Below, piece by piece: positions 59,003-64,000 of a stretch of 64,000 nucleotides of DNA. Numbering within the stretch: the first letter of the stretch is position 1; every line of letters starts with the position of its first letter. The translations under genes and the position numbers were made by a program. The stretch is taken from assembly GCA_016705235.1 (NCBI GenBank), contig JADIYP010000001.1:372001-436000 (forward strand). The letters are read 5' to 3'. The notes beneath the pieces were generated by a model. The model ran no database searches. It had not been told where the DNA came from and worked only from the letters and a program-made list of their open reading frames with translations. Source of the DNA: Candidatus Leptovillus affinis. Its GTDB lineage: Bacteria > Chloroflexota > Anaerolineae > Promineifilales > Promineifilaceae.

Positions 59003-59043
59003 ATATACTGTCCTATCAACTAGAAATTTCAAAACAGGTGAAA

Positions 59044-61791
59044 ATGCTAAACAAACAATCATGGCCCCTGTGGCACACAGAGTCCATCGAATCCACCCTG
59101 GACGCGCTCAACAGCAGCGCCCAGGGGTTATCGGAAACAGAAGCGCAGCAGCGCCAGGCCCAATTTGGTCCCAACGAACTGATTGAACGCGGCGGCAAGC
59201 ACCCCTTGCGCCTGTTGTGGGAACAGGTGAGCAGCACGATGGTGCTCATTCTGATCGCGGCTGTGGTGGCTTCCGCCTTGTTGGGCAAGGTGACGGAGGC
59301 GGCGGCGATTGGAGCCATTGTGGTGCTATTTGTGATTTTGGGCTTTGTGCAGGAATACCGGGCAGAGCAGGCGATGGCCGCTCTGAAGAAGCTGGCCGTG
59401 CCGGTGGTGCGCGTGCGGCGTGATGGGCAACTGCGCGAACTCTCCGCCCGTGAATTGGTTCCCGGCGACATTTTTGTGCTGGAAGCGGGCAACGCCATCC
59501 CGGCCGACGGCCGTCTCATCGAAAATGCCAACCTGCGCGTGCAAGAATCCGCCCTGACCGGTGAGTCGGAGGCGGTGGAAAAGGAAACGGCCGTCTTCGC
59601 CAAAGCCGATCTGCCCCTGGGCGACCGGCGCAACATGCTCTACATGGGCACCAACGTGACCTACGGCCGGGGTACGGCCGTGGTCACGGCCACCAGCATG
59701 GACACCGAACTGGGCAAAATCGCCACGCTCATCCAAAGCGTAGACGAAGGCCAGACGCCGCTGCAAAAGCAGCTCGACGGCGTGGGCCGGATGTTGGCTG
59801 TGGCCGGCGTGGTCGTGGCCGCCCTGGTACTACTCATTGGCGTATTGTCGGGCGAGGCGTTGGAAGAGATGTTTTTAACGGCCGTGTCCGTCGCCGTCGC
59901 CGTCGTGCCCGAAGGACTGCCCGCCGTGGTCACCATCACCCTGGCCCTGGGCGCGCAGCGCATGTTACGGCGCAGCGCCCTCATCCGCAAGCTGCCGGCC
60001 GTAGAAACCCTTGGCTCCGTTACCGTCATCTGCTCCGACAAAACCGGCACGCTCACCGTCAACCGCATGACCGTGACCGTGATCGACGTGGCCGGGCACT
60101 TTCTGGAACTGGCCGGAACCGGCGAACAATCCGCCTCCTACCTCAAACTGGCCGACACCCCCGACGAACTGTTCGCCAGCCGCCCCTCGGCCATCGGCCT
60201 GACCCTGGCCGCCGGGGCGCTGTGCAACGACGCGTCGGTCAACCCGGACTCAGAAACCGGGCGCTACACGGTGATGGGCGACCCGACCGAAGGGGCGCTG
60301 CTGGTGGCCGCGCAGCAGGCGGGCGTGACCCGCGCCGGGCTGGAGGCCGCCCTGCCGCGCGTGGCCGAACTGCCCTTCGATTCGGATCGCAAGCGCATGA
60401 CGACGGTGCATGAACTGGCTGCCAACGTGACGAGTCTGCCAACGGCCGTGCGCGCCCTGCCCGGCACAGACGCCCCTTACATCGCCTTCACCAAAGGGGC
60501 GGTAGACGGACTGCTGGCCATCACCGACCGGGTATGGGATGGCGACAAGCCGGTGCCACTGGATGAAACCTGGCGCACGCGCATCGACATTGCCAACTCT
60601 GATATGGCCCAAAAAGGGATGCGCGTATTGGGGCTGGGGCTGCAATGGCTGGATACGCTGGACGCGCCGTTGGAGCAAAACCTGGTGTTCATCGGGCTGG
60701 TGGGCATGATTGACCCGCCGCGACCGGAAGTAAAAACGGCCGTGGCCACCGCCAAAGCCGCCGGGATGCGCCCCATCATGATCACCGGCGACCATCCGTT
60801 GACGGCGCGGTTTATTGCCCACGATCTGGGGATTAGCACAGACGGCCGTGTCAAAACCGGCGTCAATCTCGACCAGATGACCCCGGATGAACTGGCCCAA
60901 ACCGTCAACGAAGTGTCCATCTACGCCCGCGTTTCCCCGGAACACAAGCTGCGCATCGTCGAAGCCCTGCAAAACCAGGGGCAAATCGTGGCCATGACCG
61001 GCGACGGCGTGAACGACTCGCCTGCCCTGCGCAAAGCCGACATCGGCGTAGCCATGGGCATCACCGGCACGGACGTTTCCAAAGAAGCCTCCGAGATGGT
61101 GCTGCTGGACGACAATTTCGCCACCATCGTGGCCGCCGTGGAAGAAGGGCGGGTCATTTTCGACAACATCCGCCGTTTTGTGAAGTTTTCCATCGCCGGC
61201 AACCTGGGCAAGGTGCTGGTGATGTTGGCGACGCCATTTTTTGGCATCGCCGTTGCCCTGGAACCACTGCAACTGCTGTGGCTAAACCTGCTCACCGACG
61301 GCCTGCTGGGTTTGGGGCTAGGCGTGGAGCCGGCGGAAAAGGGCATCATGCAGCGGCCGCCGCGCCAGCCGCAGGCCAGTCTGTTCAACGAAGGATTGGG
61401 CCGTCACATCATTTGGGTCGGCGTTTTCATCGGGTTGGTGGGGTTGGGCGTAGCCTATGCCGCATATAATCCGGCGCGCGCAGCAGACCAGACATGGCAA
61501 ACCATGTTGTTTACGACGCTGGCCTTTTTACAGGTAGGGCAGGCGTTGGCTTCGCGCTCCAGCCGGGAATCCTTTTTTAAGCTGGGTTGGCGCACCAACC
61601 CGACCTTGTTGTGGCTGACAGTAGTGGTCATTGGACTGCAACTGGTGGTAGTATATTTACCAGGTCTGGAAAGTTTCTTCAATGTCGATCCGCTTTCGCT
61701 ACCGGAACTGCTTATTTGCGTAGTGTTGGGCAGCCTGGCCTTTTGGGCGATTGAGCTGGAGAAGTGGTGGGTTAGAAGAAACGGCCGTTAA
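59044..61791 (+). CDS. Cation-translocating P-type ATPase (type II, Ca2+-like)
   Basis: 915 residues from the ATG at 59044; AGGTGA in front serves as its ribosome site, so the GTG six bases earlier is not used. P2-type architecture: N-terminal cation ATPase domain, two membrane helices, actuator loop with ALTGESEAV, VVPEGLPA in M4, phosphorylated Asp in CSDKTGTLTVN, FDSDRKRMTT in the nucleotide domain, and hinge GDGVNDSPAL. M6 carries NLLTDGLLGLGLG, resembling calcium pumps. Exports Ca2+ or exchanges Na+/K+; the ion cannot be settled. A possible operator lies upstream. Confidence 0.93.
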   Translation: MLNKQSWPLWHTESIESTLDALNSSAQGLSETEAQQRQAQFGPNELIERGGKHPLRLLWEQVSSTMVLILIAAVVASALLGKVTEAAAIGAIVVLFVILGFVQEYRAEQAMAALKKLAVPVVRVRRDGQLRELSARELVPGDIFVLEAGNAIPADGRLIENANLRVQESALTGESEAVEKETAVFAKADLPLGDRRNMLYMGTNVTYGRGTAVVTATSMDTELGKIATLIQSVDEGQTPLQKQLDGVGRMLAVAGVVVAALVLLIGVLSGEALEEMFLTAVSVAVAVVPEGLPAVVTITLALGAQRMLRRSALIRKLPAVETLGSVTVICSDKTGTLTVNRMTVTVIDVAGHFLELAGTGEQSASYLKLADTPDELFASRPSAIGLTLAAGALCNDASVNPDSETGRYTVMGDPTEGALLVAAQQAGVTRAGLEAALPRVAELPFDSDRKRMTTVHELAANVTSLPTAVRALPGTDAPYIAFTKGAVDGLLAITDRVWDGDKPVPLDETWRTRIDIANSDMAQKGMRVLGLGLQWLDTLDAPLEQNLVFIGLVGMIDPPRPEVKTAVATAKAAGMRPIMITGDHPLTARFIAHDLGISTDGRVKTGVNLDQMTPDELAQTVNEVSIYARVSPEHKLRIVEALQNQGQIVAMTGDGVNDSPALRKADIGVAMGITGTDVSKEASEMVLLDDNFATIVAAVEEGRVIFDNIRRFVKFSIAGNLGKVLVMLATPFFGIAVALEPLQLLWLNLLTDGLLGLGLGVEPAEKGIMQRPPRQPQASLFNEGLGRHIIWVGVFIGLVGLGVAYAAYNPARAADQTWQTMLFTTLAFLQVGQALASRSSRESFFKLGWRTNPTLLWLTVVVIGLQLVVVYLPGLESFFNVDPLSLPELLICVVLGSLAFWAIELEKWWVRRNGR

Positions 61792-61807
61792 AACCAGCCT
61801 GTTTACG

Positions 61808-61946
61808 TAGACCCGGAAGGTTTGTTTTCAAGTTATGAGCCGGATCCGACGCTAAGGATTGAGAATTAGATTGGACCAATCTTCTGAGATTGGTCCAATC
61901 TAAACGTATAAATTATTCAATTCTCGTTCCTAAACCTTTCGGGTCT
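61808..61946. repeat. Nested repeat element: family B arms around a family A hairpin
   Basis: Outer arms AGACCCGGAAGGTTT (61809-61823) and AAACCTTTCGGGTCT are near-perfect complements. Between them lies TTAGATTGGACCAATCT, loop TCTG, AGATTGGTCCAATCTAA (61866-61903), a 17-bp perfect stem. The element starts 17 bases behind the ATPase stop and occupies nearly the whole gap to the next gene. Confidence 0.75.
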
Positions 61947-61967
61947 TGCCAAAGAACCTGTTTAGAA

Positions 61968-62951
61968 ATGATGAAAAAATCGATAACCCCCATGCAGGGG
62001 TTCCTCTTCATTCTAGTTACCATAGGCGGCATAGTCCTGCTGGTTTTTACAGCGCCCGTGTGGCGCGCCTTGCTGGTAGCCGCCATTTTGGCCTATTTGC
62101 TAAACCCGCTGGTTAACCGCCTGGAGCGGCGCTGGCCGGGCAAACGCGGGTTGGCCACAACGCTGGTCTACTTTGGCATGACGGTGATCATTGTAGGGAT
62201 TTTGTCGCTGGCCGGGGCGCTTGTGTGGGGTCAGGTGTCGGGTTGGACGCAGGAACTACGGAGAGCCATTGGGGAAATCAGTTTGTTGCTGGAACGGCCG
62301 TTTGACGTTTTCGGTTTTGAACTCCACCCTGAGTTTTTCATCAGCTACTTGCAGCGTTCCACCAACAATGCCCTGGCCGCCGTGCCTAGCGTGTCTGGCG
62401 GCTGGTTCAACGGCATCGCCGATAATCTGTTGTGGAGCCTGGTTGCGTTGGTTAGCCTTTTTTATTTTATGCGCGACGGCTACCGAATCGCCCCCAATCT
62501 TATCAACCTGCTGCCGCCTGACTACCAGGAAGAAGCTGTTCAATTAGCCGAAGAACTAAACACCGTCTGGCGAATCTCTTTGCGCGTGCAACTTATTATC
62601 TTTGCCATCATCGGCGTTCTGCTGCTGATCAGCACCGCGCTTATTATCTGGCTGTTCCGCCGGGGATGGCTGCCGCTGTCACCGGTTGGTCTCATCATCC
62701 TGCTCGTTGCGGTCTACGCGGGCATCCAACAAATCGACAATTTGTGGCTCCGGCCGCAATATATGGGACATGCGCTCAAGCTGCACCCTGGGGTCGTGGT
62801 CATTGCGCTTATCTCGGCGCTGGCCCTGACGGGTGTGTTGGGCGCTATCGTGATTGTGCCGGTGCTGGCAAGTTTGAAGGTGCTGGCTGAATACAGCTAC
62901 AACAAGCTGCTGGGCCACCCTGTCTACTTTCACAATGGGGGCGATACCTAA
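61968..62951 (+). CDS. AI-2E family transporter-like membrane protein
   Basis: 327 residues from the ATG at 61968; an upstream in-frame extension would translate the hairpin repeat and is not credible. About seven or eight membrane segments in the PF01594 pattern: two at the N-terminus, a long soluble loop (about 85-150), then a helix cluster with PDYQEEAVQLAEELN and QQIDNLWLRPQYMGHALKLHPGVVVIALI, the family signature. Members export AI-2 or act as Na+/H+ antiporters. The ribosome site is weak. Its role here is unknown. Confidence 0.88.
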   Translation: MMKKSITPMQGFLFILVTIGGIVLLVFTAPVWRALLVAAILAYLLNPLVNRLERRWPGKRGLATTLVYFGMTVIIVGILSLAGALVWGQVSGWTQELRRAIGEISLLLERPFDVFGFELHPEFFISYLQRSTNNALAAVPSVSGGWFNGIADNLLWSLVALVSLFYFMRDGYRIAPNLINLLPPDYQEEAVQLAEELNTVWRISLRVQLIIFAIIGVLLLISTALIIWLFRRGWLPLSPVGLIILLVAVYAGIQQIDNLWLRPQYMGHALKLHPGVVVIALISALALTGVLGAIVIVPVLASLKVLAEYSYNKLLGHPVYFHNGGDT

Positions 62952-63176
62952 AATTAAGGGCGCGTGGCGGCAAACGGCCGTGTCCCCCACCTCCTCATCC
63001 TCTCCTATTCCCCCTCCGCTAAAACCTATGAAACGCTAATGGTTCCTCCCCATGTACCATGCTAGAATTGCGGATCGGCTCAACTCAGGCAAATTGTCGG
63101 CGCAAAACCCTGCATACAACCATCCGCCGCCGTCACAGCCGGCTTCAAAATTATCAAACCACCGGATAATCAACCT

Positions 63177-64000
63177 ATGTCACTCGATAAAATTATCGTG
63201 CGCGGCGCGCGCGAACATAACCTCAAAAACGTCACCGTGGAGATTCCGCGCGATAAACTCGTCGTCCTCACCGGCATCTCTGGCTCCGGTAAATCTTCCC
63301 TGGCCTTCGACACCATCTTCGCCGAAGGCCAGCGGCGCTACGTCGAATCTCTCTCCGCCTATGCCCGCCAATTCCTCGGCCAACTGGAAAAACCAGACGT
63401 AGACCAGATCGAAGGGCTTAGCCCGGCCGTTTCCATCGACCAAAAAGGCGTCAGCCACAACCCGCGCTCCACCGTCGGCACTGTCACCGAGATTTACGAC
63501 TACCTGCGCCTGCTCTTTGCCCGCGTCGGCACACCCCACTGCCCGGAATGCGGCCGTCCCGTCAGCCCGCAATCCGCCGAACAAATCGTTGAAAGCGTTC
63601 TCCACATGCCGCCAAACAGCCGCATTCAGGTACTCGCGCCTCTGGTGAAAGATCGCAAAGGCCACCACCAAAGCGTCTTTGAAGATGTACGCAAAGCTGG
63701 TTTTGTCCGCGTGCGTGTCAACGGCGACGTGCGCCAGGTTGACGAAGAAATCGAACTCGACCGTTACAAAAACCACAGCATCGAGGCCGTCGTGGATCGG
63801 CTCATCATCCGGCACGATCCCCACGACGACAGCGAAGAGGCAAAGGCCGACCGTACCCGCCTCACCGATTCTGTAGAAACAGCGTTGGCCTTGGGCAGCG
63901 GCATCGTTATCATCAACAACGTTACCGATAGCAATAATCAGACAGACCATCTCTATTCCGAACACCTTTACTGCCCCTACGATGGCACCAGCATTCCCGA
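63177..64000 (+). CDS. uvrA: Excinuclease ABC subunit A, 5' part (cut by the window end)
   Basis: The first 274 codons of UvrA. N-terminal MSLDKIIVRGAREHNLKNV, Walker A GISGSGKSS, the FAEGQRRYVESLSAYARQFL motif, and the start of the first zinc-binding insertion (HCPECGRPV). It recognises DNA damage together with UvrB. Near the end the motif HLYCPYDGTSIP keeps one Cys of the usual CPxC pair, the second position being Asp. The frame is open to the last base of the window. Confidence 0.95.
   Translation, partial: MSLDKIIVRGAREHNLKNVTVEIPRDKLVVLTGISGSGKSSLAFDTIFAEGQRRYVESLSAYARQFLGQLEKPDVDQIEGLSPAVSIDQKGVSHNPRSTVGTVTEIYDYLRLLFARVGTPHCPECGRPVSPQSAEQIVESVLHMPPNSRIQVLAPLVKDRKGHHQSVFEDVRKAGFVRVRVNGDVRQVDEEIELDRYKNHSIEAVVDRLIIRHDPHDDSEEAKADRTRLTDSVETALALGSGIVIINNVTDSNNQTDHLYSEHLYCPYDGTSIP

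Larger units (their letters stand above)
1..64000. repeat. Highly iterated palindrome ACGGCCGT (HIP-like)
   Basis: The self-complementary octamer ACGGCCGT, often extended to AACGGCCGTT, occurs about 115 times by hand count, roughly one per 560 bases. Examples start at 549, 4882, 8736, 13062, 22904, 25006, 32449, 40116, 49341, 53072, 58102 and 61782. Base composition alone predicts one or two. Copies lie in coding DNA in all three frames (read as Thr-Ala-Val, Asn-Gly-Arg or Arg-Pro) and in gaps and promoters. The core CGGCCG without flanking A and T (for example at 8452, 16524, 18050, 51180) is much rarer. The pattern resembles HIP1 of cyanobacteria; its role here is unknown. Confidence 0.9.

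Noticed and set aside
61890..61967. N-terminal extension of the AI-2E-like transporter
   Set aside because: It would translate the nested repeat element; the predicted protein starts normally at 61968.

Overview
The window is 64 kb of dense bacterial chromosome with moderately high GC. It holds 48 protein genes, two of them cut by the window ends (DUF4160 remnant on the left, uvrA on the right), and three tRNA genes. I see no phage, plasmid, CRISPR array or rRNA. The gene set (RpoD, PBP1A, M50 protease, ABC-F, WD40/PD40 propeller, Ser/Thr kinase with PQQ propeller, DUF3048 lipoprotein, fused MoaD-MoaE, acyl-CoA dehydrogenase/ETF blocks) suggests a Chloroflexota bacterium of the Anaerolineae type. 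That placement is inference from gene families, not a database result.

Layout. 1-3437 (+): DUF4160/DUF2442 pair and a class A penicillin-binding protein. 3608-4774 (-): secreted PD40 propeller. 4890-19429 (-): a lipid/polyketide block read leftward: acyl-CoA dehydrogenase, a 2804-residue iterative PKS (KS-AT-KS-ACPx3-KR-DH), its phosphopantetheinyl transferase, and a three-subunit acyl-CoA carboxylase. 19819-23641 (-): tRNA-Arg, etfA/etfB, a zinc-ribbon membrane protein and a second acyl-CoA dehydrogenase. 23772-32260 (-): a REP-associated transposase with a large palindrome beside it, a large GT-C-like membrane protein, tRNA-Met, an M50 protease, a CoaE fusion and an ABC-F ATPase. 32322-40001 (-): a Wzz/BY-kinase, rpoD, then a tight run moaC, moaDE, mazG, fabF, rnc, rmlD. 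40028-49320 (+): PIG-L deacetylase, a Ser/Thr signalling operon (kinase, PP2C, J-like/vWA, FHA, small protein, OmpR regulator) and an RSH protein. 49436-64000 (mixed): glycogen-binding module, trxB, TPR, putative metallopeptidase, epimerase, tRNA-Leu, cysteine desulfurase-like enzyme, DUF3048, tRNA-editing deacylase, class V aminotransferase, P-type ATPase, AI-2E permease, uvrA.

What stands out. (1) The palindrome ACGGCCGT recurs about 115 times by my hand count, where one or two would be expected; it behaves like a highly iterated palindrome, in genes and in promoter spacers. (2) The PKS has three near-identical ACPs in which the phosphopantetheine serine is threonine, and a second KS with an unusual histidine motif. 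(3) Several families of perfect hairpins sit just behind stop codons, and a RAYT transposase able in principle to mobilise such palindromes lies in the same window. (4) The RSH protein keeps its hydrolase motifs but has lost key synthetase residues.

How the genes work together. The carboxylase can supply malonyl-type extenders to the PKS, whose AT carries the malonyl motif HAFH. The PPTase immediately downstream would activate the ACPs. Acyl-CoA dehydrogenases and ETF link acyl-CoA oxidation to the respiratory chain. The kinase/phosphatase/FHA operon writes, erases and reads Ser/Thr phosphorylation, next to a ppGpp-metabolism gene.
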